A stretch of 34,259 bases of DNA from DHVE2 group archaeon (GCA_015523125.1 WAKX01000048.1:1-34259), one strand, 5' to 3'; shown: positions 15,808 through 24,753, numbered from the stretch's first letter. Numbers and translations: made by a program. The notes: generated from the letters alone by a model not told the origin.

Positions 15808-17073
15808 ATGAAAACTTCAAAAATTTCTGGATTCTACAAAAAGAGCGTGGAAGAGCGTCTCAATATCGTGAAAGAATTCGCAGAGTTGAGCGACGAGGAG
15901 GCGGATTTTCTTCTCAAAGGGCATTTAGATATCGAATTAGCGGACAGGATGATAGAAAATGTGGTGGGAATGACCGAGGTTCCTATGGGCATAGCCACCA
16001 ATTTCCTGATCAACGGCAAGGACTACCTGATTCCAATGGCAATAGAGGAGCCAAGCGTGGTCGCCGCCGCTTCTCACGCGGCAAAACTCGCCCGCGAGGG
16101 TGGTGGATTTTACACGAGTTCCACAGAGCCCATAATGATTTCTCAAATTCAAGTTGTAGGTTTAAAGAACCCGCACTTCGCGAAGATGCAGGTTCTGGAG
16201 CACAAAGATGAGTTAATGAGGATTGCAAACGAGCAGGACCCCGTGCTGGTGAAAGTAGGCGGTGGATGCCGCGATATAACGGCGAGGGTCATCGATTCGA
16301 AAATGGGGCCAATGCTCGTAGTTCATTTGCATGTGGATGTCCGCGATGCCATGGGCGCCAATGCGGTGAACACCATGGCCGAGGCCTTAGCTCCATATAT
16401 TGAGGACATCACGGGGGGAAAAGTTTATCTCCGCATACTGAGCAACCTCGCCATATACAGATTGGCAAGAGCGCGAGCAGTGTGGAAGAAAGATGTAATA
16501 GGCGAAGAAACCGTGGAAGGAATTCTCTACGCGTACGAGTTCGCCCGCGTGGATCCGTTCAGGGCAGCGACGCACAACAAGGGAATAATGAATGGAATAG
16601 ACGCAGTTCTAATCGCAACGAGCAATGATTGGAGGGCAGTGGAGGCGGGCGCGCATGCTTATGCGGCCATGACTGGGCAGTACACCTCGATGAGTCATTA
16701 CGAAAAAGATGCGGAGGGTAACCTGGTGGGGAGCATCGAAATCCCTCTGGCAGTGGGGACCATAGGCGGGGCAACCAGCACGCATCCCAAGGCGAAGATA
16801 GCGAGGAAAATATTGAGGGTACAGAATGCGCGGGAGTTCTCGGAAATTTTGGCAGCGGTGGGGTTGGCGCAGAACTTTGCCGCCCTGCGGGCTTTAGCCA
16901 CGGAGGGAATTCAGAGAGGGCATATGAGCTTGCACGCCAGGAACATCGCGGTGATGGCCGGAGCCAAAGGCGAGGAAATTGATATAGTGGCTGAGAAGTT
17001 AGTGGAAGAGAGAAAAGTGAGGGTGGACAGGGCGAGGGAGATTTTAGAGGAGATAAGGAGGAACTCGAAATGA
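15808..17073 (+). CDS. Hydroxymethylglutaryl-CoA reductase, class II (bacterial-type)
   Basis: Reduces HMG-CoA to mevalonate, the committed step toward archaeal lipid isoprenoids. The 421-residue protein resembles class II enzymes of the Pseudomonas mevalonii type rather than the class I form common in archaea: IEEPSVVAAASHAAKLAR (catalytic Glu near 80-81), VHVDVRDAMGANAVNTMAEA, HNKGIMNGIDAV (catalytic Lys), ATSNDWRAVEAGAHAYA (catalytic Asp) and GHMSLHARNIAV (catalytic His). All four catalytic residues are present. Some archaea, such as Archaeoglobus and Thermoplasma relatives, are known to have acquired this class. Its last bases overlap pdxT (ATGA). Direction in the cell should be synthetic here since no other HMGR is seen, but NADH or NADPH preference is unknown. 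Confidence 0.93.
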   Translation: MKTSKISGFYKKSVEERLNIVKEFAELSDEEADFLLKGHLDIELADRMIENVVGMTEVPMGIATNFLINGKDYLIPMAIEEPSVVAAASHAAKLAREGGGFYTSSTEPIMISQIQVVGLKNPHFAKMQVLEHKDELMRIANEQDPVLVKVGGGCRDITARVIDSKMGPMLVVHLHVDVRDAMGANAVNTMAEALAPYIEDITGGKVYLRILSNLAIYRLARARAVWKKDVIGEETVEGILYAYEFARVDPFRAATHNKGIMNGIDAVLIATSNDWRAVEAGAHAYAAMTGQYTSMSHYEKDAEGNLVGSIEIPLAVGTIGGATSTHPKAKIARKILRVQNAREFSEILAAVGLAQNFAALRALATEGIQRGHMSLHARNIAVMAGAKGEEIDIVAEKLVEERKVRVDRAREILEEIRRNSK

Positions 17074-17645
17074 TAGGTGTCCTCGCAATCCAAGGAGATG
17101 TGAGCGAGCATTACGAAGCGGCGAAGAAGGCATCGAAGGAGTACGGAATAAACGAGGAAGTCAGGCTCGTTAGAAGGCCCAATGATATGGAAGGAATAAC
17201 GAGATTGATAATCCCTGGAGGAGAAAGCACCACCATTTCTCGAATCATGGTGAAAAACGGCCTTTATGATTTAATCTTGGATAAGGCTTCAAAGAATGAA
17301 TTAGCGATTATGGGCACATGCGCCGGCTCGATTCTCATGGCGAAGAACATCATCGACGATGATCGTGTGAAAAGCTTGGGATTGATTGATATAGATATTC
17401 GCCGCAACGCCTTCGGAAGGCAAAAAGACAGCTTTGAGGCGGATGTGGAAATCGAAGGAATTGGCAAATACCACGCCGTCTTCATTCGCGCCCCTTTAAT
17501 TGAGAAATGCCACGGAGATTGCAGGGTTCTGGGGAAAATAGAAGATAGGATAATTATGGTGCGTCAGGGGCGCTTCATGGCGCTGGTGTTCCACCCGGAG
17601 CTCACGGAAGATCTGAGGATTTATAGGGAGTTTTTCAAGCTCTAA
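17070..17645 (+). CDS. pdxT: Pyridoxal 5'-phosphate synthase glutaminase subunit
   Basis: PdxT splits glutamine and passes ammonia to PdxS, which builds PLP from ribose 5-phosphate and glyceraldehyde 3-phosphate. Residues: IGVLAIQGDVSEH at the N-terminus, GGEST at 50-54, nucleophile Cys84 in GTCAGSILMAK, and His175/Glu177 in VFHPELTED, completing the triad. Length 191 is normal. Start overlaps the HMG-CoA reductase stop as ATGA, so translation is coupled to an unrelated pathway. pdxS is not in the window, although the two are adjacent in many genomes. Confidence 0.95.
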   Translation: MIGVLAIQGDVSEHYEAAKKASKEYGINEEVRLVRRPNDMEGITRLIIPGGESTTISRIMVKNGLYDLILDKASKNELAIMGTCAGSILMAKNIIDDDRVKSLGLIDIDIRRNAFGRQKDSFEADVEIEGIGKYHAVFIRAPLIEKCHGDCRVLGKIEDRIIMVRQGRFMALVFHPELTEDLRIYREFFKL

Positions 17646-17665
17646 AAATATCAACATTAAACCCG

Positions 17666-17686
17666 TAGGGGTGGGAGACCCCCCTA
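17666..17686 (+). terminator. Hairpin between convergent pdxT and gcvT
   Basis: TAGGGG (17666-17671) can pair with CCCCTA (17681-17686) around a 9-base loop, followed by TTTCTA. It lies 21 bases after the pdxT stop and 33 bases before the gcvT end, so it could end both transcripts. Strength is modest and the T-run is short. Confidence 0.4.
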
Positions 17687-17718
17687 TTTCTACTGGAATG
17701 GGAAAATGAAAAAAGAGT

Positions 17719-18837
17719 TCAGACGAGGCGGGGTTTACGAACCTCGGCCTTTATTCTTTTACCTCTGACCTCTACCTCCACCTCGGTACCTACCTTTATG
17801 TACGGGCGCTTGATGTATCCCAATCCAATTCCAACGTTCAGCACTGGTGAGAGAGTACCGCTTGTTAAGTAACCCACCTGCTCCTCACCCACGTATATCT
17901 TATCTCCGTGCCTCGGTATTCCACGTCCTTTCAAAATGATTCCACGGAAAAGCTCATATTTCTTTTCTTTCTTCATCGCCTCTATTCTCTCTTTCCCTAT
18001 AAAATCATGGTCCCAGCTGATAATCCAAGACACTCCTGTCTCCACTGGCGTTCTGGGTTCATGGTGCGGATCGAAGTCCTGACCGCTGAGCAAAAGGCCC
18101 TTTTCCAAGCGTAAAGAATCCCTTGAAGCGAGACCGCATGGCTTTAACCCGAATTCCTTTCCTTCTTCGAGAAGCTTATTCCATATAGCTATCGCATTTG
18201 AATTAGGGAATATCAGCTCAAAACCATCTTCACCAGTGTACCCGGTGCGGGAGATGTACAATAAATCCCCGGATAATTCATTGTGCTCTATTTTTATTCC
18301 TTTCATGTTTCCCATGGTTGCATGGAAGAACGGAACTATATCCTTAGATATATCTACATCAACCATGCTCTGAAGAACTTCCTCAGCTTTCGGGCCCTGT
18401 ACTGCTATGCTTGAGAATTTATTGCTGACGTTCTTCACTTCCACATTATAGCCGGCAGAGAGGGAATAAAGCCAGTGATAAATTATATCCGCAGTGGCGG
18501 CGTTTGGGACAACAAGGTACCTGTTCTCTTCCAATCTGGTCACAATTGTATCGTCAATCATTACTCCGCGATGGTTCACGAATGCGCTATAGGACGCTTG
18601 CATTATTTTCTTCTTCGAAACATCCGTGGGAAGAGCAAAGCTCAGAAACTCAGTTGCATCGGGCCCCTCGATGATCAAATCACCCATGTGGGAAACATCG
18701 AAAATTCCAACGGCTTGACGAACTGCCATGTGCTCCTCCCTGATTTTCGTGTACCAGAGTGGCATGTGGTATCCCGCAAATTCCGTCATCTTCGCGCCCA
18801 TCTTCTCGTGAACATCATGCAATGCTGTGTATTTCAT
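17719..18837 (-). CDS. gcvT: Aminomethyltransferase, T-protein of the glycine cleavage system
   Basis: Transfers the methylene group from aminomethyl-lipoyl H-protein to tetrahydrofolate (or an archaeal pterin), releasing ammonia. The 372-residue protein matches GcvT throughout: ALHDVHEKMGAKMTEFAGY, GIFDVSHMGDL, catalytic Asp in RGVMIDDTIV (95-96), ISRTGYTGEDGFEL, GLASRDSLRLEKGLLLSGQD and GYLTSGTLSPVL near the end. The other parts (gcvH, gcvP) are not in the window. AGGTGA stands 5 bases before the ATG. The gene is 72 bases downstream of the M50 protease gene on the same strand; small hairpins flank it on both sides. Confidence 0.95.
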   Translation of the reverse strand: MKYTALHDVHEKMGAKMTEFAGYHMPLWYTKIREEHMAVRQAVGIFDVSHMGDLIIEGPDATEFLSFALPTDVSKKKIMQASYSAFVNHRGVMIDDTIVTRLEENRYLVVPNAATADIIYHWLYSLSAGYNVEVKNVSNKFSSIAVQGPKAEEVLQSMVDVDISKDIVPFFHATMGNMKGIKIEHNELSGDLLYISRTGYTGEDGFELIFPNSNAIAIWNKLLEEGKEFGLKPCGLASRDSLRLEKGLLLSGQDFDPHHEPRTPVETGVSWIISWDHDFIGKERIEAMKKEKKYELFRGIILKGRGIPRHGDKIYVGEEQVGYLTSGTLSPVLNVGIGLGYIKRPYIKVGTEVEVEVRGKRIKAEVRKPRLV

Positions 18838-18897
18838 TCATATCACCTATGTGTGCATGGCAAACATGAAATAAACATTTCCGCTCCACAGGAAATG

Positions 18898-18911
18898 GAG
18901 GGGTCTCCCTC
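18898..18911 (-). other. Small GC-rich hairpin at the end of the M50 protease gene
   Basis: GAGGG (18898-18902) and CCCTC (18907-18911) form a perfect 5-bp stem with a 4-base loop, overlapping the M50 stop codon. It may act as a weak terminator or RNA-processing site between the protease and gcvT. The 10-mer GGGGTCTCCC at 18900-18909 is the reverse complement of that at 17673-17682. Confidence 0.35.
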
Positions 18912-19500
18912 ATAGGATGTACGAGAGAACTATCCCCACTATGCTTAAAATCATTAGAATAGCGTATATTCCTGAGTTCCAATGTATAACCTTCAGACCA
19001 TCCATCTGGGGGATTGGCAGGAGATTGAAAAACGCCAGAAAGAAGTTGAAATATGCGACGTACCAGAAAACGACTCCCATGTTATATGGCACGAATGGAA
19101 GCATACCGATAAGAATGAATCCTAATACTATGTTCGTCGTGGGTCCAGCGGCTGAGATTATTCCATTTTCCCTTTTTGAAGGATACCCGTATACCATAAC
19201 CGCTCCGGGCGCTGCGAAGAGAAATCCTACGAAGGAGCTGGCCAGAGCGATGCCCAAGCCGAGATACCATGCCTTGAACGCCGCCGGAAACCCATATTTG
19301 AACGCCATGTACTTGTGAGCCATCTCATGCAGGAAGAACCCCGTGAGAACGGCCAGGGTTGATAAAGGAAGCATGGAAGCGAAATGGGAGTAAGAGCCCA
19401 TTAAAATAGATAAAGAGAGGATGAGGACGCCCAAAGCGATTATTATATCCACTATTTCCCGGGGATAAAACCTGAATTTCGGCTTCGCGTAGTAGGTCAT
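18910..19500 (-). CDS. M50 family intramembrane zinc metalloprotease
   Basis: Site-2-protease-like enzyme cutting peptide bonds inside or near the membrane. The zinc motif HEMAHK (His58, Glu59, His62) lies in a membrane segment, and LLPIPQMDGLKV near 160-171 supplies the third ligand aspartate (Asp167) of the NxxPxPxxDG signature. Around six hydrophobic segments in 196 residues and no PDZ domain, the compact archaeal form. Its ATG overlaps the TPR gene's stop as ATGA, implying coupling to the giant TPR protein; whether they work together is inference. Substrates unknown. Confidence 0.9.
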   Translation of the reverse strand: MTYYAKPKFRFYPREIVDIIIALGVLILSLSILMGSYSHFASMLPLSTLAVLTGFFLHEMAHKYMAFKYGFPAAFKAWYLGLGIALASSFVGFLFAAPGAVMVYGYPSKRENGIISAAGPTTNIVLGFILIGMLPFVPYNMGVVFWYVAYFNFFLAFFNLLPIPQMDGLKVIHWNSGIYAILMILSIVGIVLSYIL

Positions 19501-22500
19501 AGCCTCAAATCCTCCTCTTGCTCGCGCTCTTCTTCCTCCACGAGTTCCTCTTCGCTGTAATCCACTTTTTCTTCTCTATCCTCTACATTTTTTTCCTCAG
19601 CCGCATCTTCTTCGAAATCCTCCTGCTCTTCTTCTTCGTCTTCCTCTAAGTCCTTCAGTATTTTTCTTATCTTTTTGGCCGTGCAAATTCCTATGTCGAG
19701 ATTTAGCATGAGGTTCAGTAGCGATTTGTTCTTAATGTCCATTTCGATTGCCCTTTTAACGAGTTTTTCCTCCTCTGTGCTTATTTCCTCAGGCACTCCG
19801 TGGGACATACAATAATCAATGTATTTCAGTAGGCGCTTGGCTTTACTCACGGAGAGGTTGGTATTTCCTACGATATCTCCAAGGGACAGGTTCTCTATCT
19901 TATGTATTTTTTTAGCCAGCACATAGGTGGCCTTTTCGAATTTCTTCTTTTCCTCGTCGCTCAATTCCCCAACGTTCAGGGGTTCTTCTTCCTGTATGTA
20001 TTTGAACACCCTTGGGAGTATGGCGAGGGGGATGTCCAGCTTCTTGAACGCCTCTTTCTTCGTTATTTTCTTTCCCGTCTTGAACTCTAAGACCAGTATA
20101 TCGCGTGCGTATTTCTCGATTTCTTTGTTTTCTATTATTCTTTCGGTGTCCTTCAAACCTTCAACTGCCGGCTGGAACTCAGCATCTAGCGAAACTGCTT
20201 TTTCGAACGCTCTTTTCGCGTCTTCGTATTTTTCCAATTTCATGAGAAGTTGACCCTTCGTGGTCCACAGATGCTTGTTCTCGGGCTCCATCTCAATAGC
20301 CAGATCTACGTATTTCAACGATTCGTTCAAATCTCCCAGCTTCTCGTATACGAACGCTAAGTTTTCGCAGAGCTCCCTGTTATGCGGGTTGATTTTGTAA
20401 GCCATTAAGTAAGCATCCTTCGCATCTTCGTATTTTTCGTTGGCCATGTTTATTCTTCCCAGCCCCAAATAAGCGTTAATATTCTCTTTATTCTTTTCCA
20501 GTATTTTTCTGTAAATTTCCTTAGCATCTTCCTGCCTGTTCTCTTTCTCCAGCGCATAAGCTAGAAGCTCCATGGCCCTCTCGTTCCCCTCCTTTGCCGG
20601 CGCCTTGAGGGTGCTTATTGCCTCCGCGTATTCACCGGAATCTACCAAAATCTTGCCCAGAAGTACCCTTATCTCCGGAGTATCATCGATATTCAGAGCT
20701 TTCTTTCCGTATTTTAGGGCATTGTTCATATCTCCTCTCTCGGAGTAAATCTTTGAAGCCATGAGATAGTATTTCGCGGCTTTCTTCATCTTAATTGCCT
20801 TACGTATTGATGTGAGGGCGAAATCCATCTCCCCTATTCTGTACTGTGCCAAAGCCATTTTGTAGTAAATTTCCGGATCCTCTTCGATTTTTAGGGAATC
20901 GGCGTAATACTTAATTGCTCCCTGGTAGTCCTTCTTCTTGTAATAGAGCTCTCCGAGGGAATCGTAGACTTCCTTTGTCATCTTCACGTTCAGGGCTCGA
21001 AGTAGATAATCTTCCGCTTCGTCGTATCTCTGCATCTCCATGTACGCTTTCCCCATATCAAGCAGGGTTTGGAAATCTTCAGGTTCGATGGATAAAATTT
21101 TCTTCCCGATGTCTATGAGGTCCGGATATCTCCTCTCTTTGATGAATATGTCTTTGAGCTCGTACATGAAAGAAATGTTGTCGGGGAAAATCTCCAGAGC
21201 GCGGCGATAAGTGGTAACTGCGCTATCAACCTTTCCTAAGTTAATGTATGCCATGGCTAAATCGCGATATGTGTTCATGTTTCTGCCGTTTATGTCCAGT
21301 ATGCTCCTCGATACTTCCACCACGCAGTCCCAATTTTCAACGCTCTTGCAGCAATCTTTCTTCAACTCCAAGTACTTCTCGTCCTTCTCGTATTTGAGCG
21401 CTTCCTCGATGTCCTTCTCGCATGCCTCCCGCTCCCCCTTCTTGAATTCTATGAAAGCCCTCTTATATAGGGCAAGATGATTCGCCGGCTCTAATTTCAG
21501 GAGAGAATTGAAAGCCTTCAGCGCCTCGTCCAGATGCTCCAACTGGAGGAGAACTTCGCCCTTCTCCATGAGCGCTTTGGTGAATTTTGAATCAATCTTG
21601 AGCGCCTCGTCGAAGCATTTTAGTGACTCTTCCCATTCTCCAAGCTTTTCGAGGCACAAGCCCTTCTCGTACCATATTCTCATATCCTTAGGGTCTATCT
21701 CAATCGCTTTATCGAAAGCTTTGAGGGCCTCCTCGTACTTTTCCAATTTCTCCAGAACCCAGCCTAAGTTGCTCCAGTACTTCTTAACCCCTCCCTCAAT
21801 CTCGGTTGCTCTCTCGAAGGATTTCTTAGCTCCTTCCAAATCGTTGAGTTTGTAGTTTATCATTCCATTGAGGTTCCACGCGTTTCCGGTTTCCTTTATT
21901 CTGAGAGCCTTGTCCATTGCCTTCTTCGCTTCGGCAAAGCGTCCGAGGGTGTAATATGCCCTGGCCATATCGTAGTAAGCGTCAAAATCTTCCACAATTC
22001 CGGTTATTCCGACGCAAGCGTTAACGACCTCATTGGGCTTGTTCACCTTCTTCGCCATCTCCTTCTGCATCTTCCAGAGCTCAACGTTTTTGGAATCTAT
22101 CTGGGTGGCTTTTTTGAGGAAATGAAGAGAACTTTCGTACTTCTCCATGTTTTCGTATGCCTTTGCTATGTCTACCATGGTCTCCACGTTCTTTGGATCA
22201 ATCTCCAAAATCTTCTCGCATGTCGTTATAACCTTCTCCCACCGACCCATGGCTATCAGTGTGTTCTTTTGAAGAATCAATGTGGGAAGATGATGCGGTG
22301 AGGAGTTAAGGATGGAATCTATAACCTGCAGCGCCATCTCGTAATTTTTCATTTTGAAATACGATTCCGCCAAATCGTAATATATATCCAAATCTCTCTT
22401 CCCAATGTCGATGAGATCGTGGCATGTTTTCGCCATCTCCTCCTCCACGTACTTCTTTTTCAAAATATCCCTTTTTAAGAGAAGAACCTTCACATCTTTT

Positions 22501-23426
22501 TTAAGCGAGAGTGCCTGATTCACACTTTCAAGGGCATCATCGTAATTTTCTGTGTCGTATTCTATCTCTGCCCGCAGGGCCCATGTGTTGGGATCGTTGG
22601 GGTCTATCTTTATTCCCTCTTTCACCGCTTTTAACGCGTCTTCGTATTCGCCCCTCTTTTTGTATATCACCGCGAGGTTCACCCATGCGTGCTTGTCCTC
22701 TGCATCTATCGATATAACCTTTTTGAATGCGTTTATGGCCTCTTCGTACTTCTCAATTTTCTCGTACGCTGCCCCCAGGTAAAGGTACGCTTCCTTGTTG
22801 TTGGGATTGATGTTGACCACCGTCTGAAGTGTGGTGGCGGAGGAATCAAAGTTTCCCTTGTCGTATAGCAGAATTCCTTTCTTCAGGAGTATTTTTTCGT
22901 CGTTGGGCTTGTACTTCAGATATTTCTCGTAATATTTCAGCTCCTCCGGATAGAGATTGATTAAATTCAGGTATATTTTAAGCGCCTCATCCACATCTCC
23001 CATGGCCTCGTAAATCTCCGCCTTTGTCTCCCATGCGCCCTTGCTCTTTCTGTTCATGGCTATTGCCTTGTCCACGGTGCTTAATGCCAGATCATAGTTT
23101 TTCCTGTTTTTGAGGGCCCGGGCGTAAAACACATATGCGTTAATGTTTTTAGAATCCAGATTTATCGCCATCTTCAACGCGTATTCCCCGTTTTTGAAAT
23201 CGTCCAGGGAGTTAAGCTGATTTCCTAAGTTGGCCAGCAGCTCTGAGAAATCTTTCTTTTTATCCTTTATTAAACTGCTATTGGCTTTTATATTCTCCAG
23301 CGATTCTAAAAAAAGGGAATGGGCCTGAGATGAATCCTTAGGGAGAGTCTTCTCCCCCTTGACATATAATTTTTCGGATTTTTTGAGCAATCTAACCTCT
23401 TTGTTGAGCAGGGAATCGAAGACCAT
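19497..23426 (-). CDS. Giant TPR-repeat protein with C-terminal helix-turn-helix-like repeats and acidic tail
   Basis: A 1309-residue protein without signal peptide or membrane span, so cytosolic. From about 35 to 1085 it is almost entirely tetratricopeptide repeats, roughly 30 units with patterns such as AYLYLGAAYEKIEKYEEAIN followed by AFKKVISID, and KYWSNLGWVLEKLEKYEEAL followed by KAFDKAIEIDP. From about 1100 to 1253 come three similar helical units (YARDILVLEFKTGKKITKKE; ATYVLAKKIHKIENLSLGDI; LVKRAIEMDIKNKSLLNLML), each ending in a KxxRxIL/RLLKYI-like helix and resembling small helix-turn-helix domains. The last 55 residues are mostly Glu and Asp. TPR arrays bind protein partners; this is likely a scaffold, possibly contacting nucleic acid. 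GGTGATT puts the start at ATG 23426, not TTG 23429. First gene of the operon with the M50 protease. Confidence 0.88.
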   Translation of the reverse strand: MVFDSLLNKEVRLLKKSEKLYVKGEKTLPKDSSQAHSLFLESLENIKANSSLIKDKKKDFSELLANLGNQLNSLDDFKNGEYALKMAINLDSKNINAYVFYARALKNRKNYDLALSTVDKAIAMNRKSKGAWETKAEIYEAMGDVDEALKIYLNLINLYPEELKYYEKYLKYKPNDEKILLKKGILLYDKGNFDSSATTLQTVVNINPNNKEAYLYLGAAYEKIEKYEEAINAFKKVISIDAEDKHAWVNLAVIYKKRGEYEDALKAVKEGIKIDPNDPNTWALRAEIEYDTENYDDALESVNQALSLKKDVKVLLLKRDILKKKYVEEEMAKTCHDLIDIGKRDLDIYYDLAESYFKMKNYEMALQVIDSILNSSPHHLPTLILQKNTLIAMGRWEKVITTCEKILEIDPKNVETMVDIAKAYENMEKYESSLHFLKKATQIDSKNVELWKMQKEMAKKVNKPNEVVNACVGITGIVEDFDAYYDMARAYYTLGRFAEAKKAMDKALRIKETGNAWNLNGMINYKLNDLEGAKKSFERATEIEGGVKKYWSNLGWVLEKLEKYEEALKAFDKAIEIDPKDMRIWYEKGLCLEKLGEWEESLKCFDEALKIDSKFTKALMEKGEVLLQLEHLDEALKAFNSLLKLEPANHLALYKRAFIEFKKGEREACEKDIEEALKYEKDEKYLELKKDCCKSVENWDCVVEVSRSILDINGRNMNTYRDLAMAYINLGKVDSAVTTYRRALEIFPDNISFMYELKDIFIKERRYPDLIDIGKKILSIEPEDFQTLLDMGKAYMEMQRYDEAEDYLLRALNVKMTKEVYDSLGELYYKKKDYQGAIKYYADSLKIEEDPEIYYKMALAQYRIGEMDFALTSIRKAIKMKKAAKYYLMASKIYSERGDMNNALKYGKKALNIDDTPEIRVLLGKILVDSGEYAEAISTLKAPAKEGNERAMELLAYALEKENRQEDAKEIYRKILEKNKENINAYLGLGRINMANEKYEDAKDAYLMAYKINPHNRELCENLAFVYEKLGDLNESLKYVDLAIEMEPENKHLWTTKGQLLMKLEKYEDAKRAFEKAVSLDAEFQPAVEGLKDTERIIENKEIEKYARDILVLEFKTGKKITKKEAFKKLDIPLAILPRVFKYIQEEEPLNVGELSDEEKKKFEKATYVLAKKIHKIENLSLGDIVGNTNLSVSKAKRLLKYIDYCMSHGVPEEISTEEEKLVKRAIEMDIKNKSLLNLMLNLDIGICTAKKIRKILKDLEEDEEEEQEDFEEDAAEEKNVEDREEKVDYSEEELVEEEEREQEEDLRL

Positions 23427-23459
23427 CAATAATCACCCGTGTCAGTATTTACTCCCTGT

Positions 23460-23467
23460 AATTAAAC
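23460..23467 (-). promoter_or_regulatory. TATA box for the TPR-M50 operon
   Basis: On the minus strand GTTTAATTA lies about 35 bases before ATG 23426, allowing a short leader that includes GGGTGATT (plus coordinates 23431-23438). Confidence 0.45.
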
Positions 23468-23548
23468 CTTTTCCCATTATTAAAACCAAAAATTTCCTCT
23501 CTGTTTGAGTTTTTGGCGGAGCGAAAAATTTTTAAGTGTTTCGAAAAT

Positions 23549-23556
23549 CTTAAATA
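23549..23556 (+). promoter_or_regulatory. TATA box for gar1-tfb
   Basis: CTTAAATA lies about 27 bases before ATG 23580 with no ribosome site between, suggesting a leaderless message. The spacer 23430-23579 otherwise holds only AT-rich, TATA-like tracts (for example AAATTTTTAAG at 23526-23536) that could serve either direction. Confidence 0.5.
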
Positions 23557-23579
23557 CTATGAAGTCATAAATTCAATGG

Positions 23580-23828
23580 ATGGAAGAAGTGGAAATTGTT
23601 TGTAAGATGCAAAACTTTGTTGTGGGGCGCGTGCGAAAGGCGAAAGTTTCAAATCCTGTGTTAGACGAGAAAAATCGCATAGTGGGTCGCGTGGTTTCTG
23701 TTTTTGGTCCGGTGGAACGCCCCTACGTGAAAATCAGGATTCAGAGGAAATGGGGGAGGAGATTGTATTTAGGAGGTGAGAAAAAATGGGAGAAGAAGAA
23801 AAAAAGAAAGAAAAGAAGAAGTGGATAG
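23580..23828 (+). CDS. gar1: H/ACA ribonucleoprotein protein Gar1
   Basis: An 82-residue protein with the Gar1 beta-barrel core: [20 protein letters not shown], then [20 protein letters not shown], then YVKIRI. Gar1 binds Cbf5 and promotes substrate turnover in H/ACA guide-RNA pseudouridylation and rRNA maturation. The C-terminal 18 residues are nearly all Lys, Arg, Gly and Trp, a basic tail likely to touch RNA. The gar1-TFB pairing recurs in archaeal genomes. The last 43 bases overlap the TFB gene in another frame, so the basic tail and TFB's charged N-terminus are encoded by the same AAG/GAA-rich DNA. Confidence 0.88.
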   Translation: MEEVEIVCKMQNFVVGRVRKAKVSNPVLDEKNRIVGRVVSVFGPVERPYVKIRIQRKWGRRLYLGGEKKWEKKKKRKKRRSG

Positions 23829-24736
23829 ACGAAATTACTCGCTGTCCAGAGTGCGGTTCCACGCATTTGGTGAGGGATTACGAGAGGGGAGAGCTAGTTT
23901 GCATGGATTGCGGCCTCGTTATAGATGAGGCATATATTGATCAAGGTCCGGAGTGGAGGGCCTTCGATTCGGAGCAGCGCGATTCCCGCTCCAGAACGGG
24001 AGCGCCCATGACTTACACCATACACGATAAAGGATTGAGCACCGAAATATCGTGGAAGAACAAGGACTCTTTCGGGAAGAGCATCCCTACGAGGAGCAGG
24101 GCGCAATTGTATCGCCTGCGCAAGTGGCAGAAGAGAATAAAGGTGAGCAACGCCGCCGAGAGAAACCTCACGCAGGCGCTTCAGGAGCTGGAGAGAATAT
24201 CCTCCAATTTAGGATTACCTCAGGATGTCCGCGAGACCGCCGCTTTGATTTATCGGAAGGCTGTTAAGGAGAACATGATACGGGGGAGGAGCATAGAGGG
24301 CGTGGTGGCCGCGAGCATATACGCAGCTTGCAGGATGCTGGACATCCCGCGCACCTTAGATGAAATATCTTCTGTGACGAGGGTGAAGAAGAGGGAAATA
24401 GGGAGGGTGTACAGAATCATGGCCAGAACGCTCAAATTGAACATTCTGCCCAGCAAGCCCGAGGATTACATCGATCGCTTCTGCGCGAAGCTGAAATTGA
24501 GTGGCGAGGTGAAGAAGAAGGCTTACGAAATTTTAAGAATGGCCGCTGAGAAGCACATTCTATCCGGGAGAGGGCCCACGGGCGTGGCGGCGGCGGCAAT
24601 ATACATCGCATCCATAATGGCTGATGAGCGCCGCACCCAGAGGGAAGTGGCGGAGGTGGCGGGAGTTACGGAAGTGACAATAAGGAATCGTTATAAAGAA
24701 CTCGTTGAGAAATTGAATCTGCCGGTGGAAGTTTAA
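23786..24736 (+). CDS. tfb: Transcription initiation factor TFB (TFIIB)
   Basis: Bridges TBP-bound promoter DNA and RNA polymerase. The zinc ribbon has Cys20-x2-Cys23 and Cys39-x2-Cys42; the B-reader/linker region follows ([11 protein letters not shown], then [19 protein letters not shown]). Two cyclin folds span about 118-205 and 212-305, with [17 protein letters not shown] in the first and [16 protein letters not shown] in the second; the second ends in a DNA-recognition helix ([13 protein letters not shown]) that reads BRE. Length 316 is normal. The perfect Shine-Dalgarno GGAGGTGA lies before ATG 23786, within gar1. Confidence 0.97.
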   Translation: MGEEEKKKEKKKWIDEITRCPECGSTHLVRDYERGELVCMDCGLVIDEAYIDQGPEWRAFDSEQRDSRSRTGAPMTYTIHDKGLSTEISWKNKDSFGKSIPTRSRAQLYRLRKWQKRIKVSNAAERNLTQALQELERISSNLGLPQDVRETAALIYRKAVKENMIRGRSIEGVVAASIYAACRMLDIPRTLDEISSVTRVKKREIGRVYRIMARTLKLNILPSKPEDYIDRFCAKLKLSGEVKKKAYEILRMAAEKHILSGRGPTGVAAAAIYIASIMADERRTQREVAEVAGVTEVTIRNRYKELVEKLNLPVEV

Positions 24737-24739
24737 ATC

Positions 24740-24753
24740 AAAAAATATAAATA
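24740..24753 (+). promoter_or_regulatory. TATA box for the FG-GAP surface protein
   Basis: AAAAAATATAAATAA at about 24740-24753 lies 35-45 bases before ATG 24787; GGGGTG at 24775-24780 would be the ribosome site in a leader of about 12 bases. A pyrimidine-rich run (24755-24774) may also end the tfb transcript. Confidence 0.5.

Noticed and set aside
15808-17073. PdxS, expected next to pdxT
   Set aside because: The sequence has class II HMG-CoA reductase motifs and length (421 residues), not the roughly 290-residue PdxS barrel.
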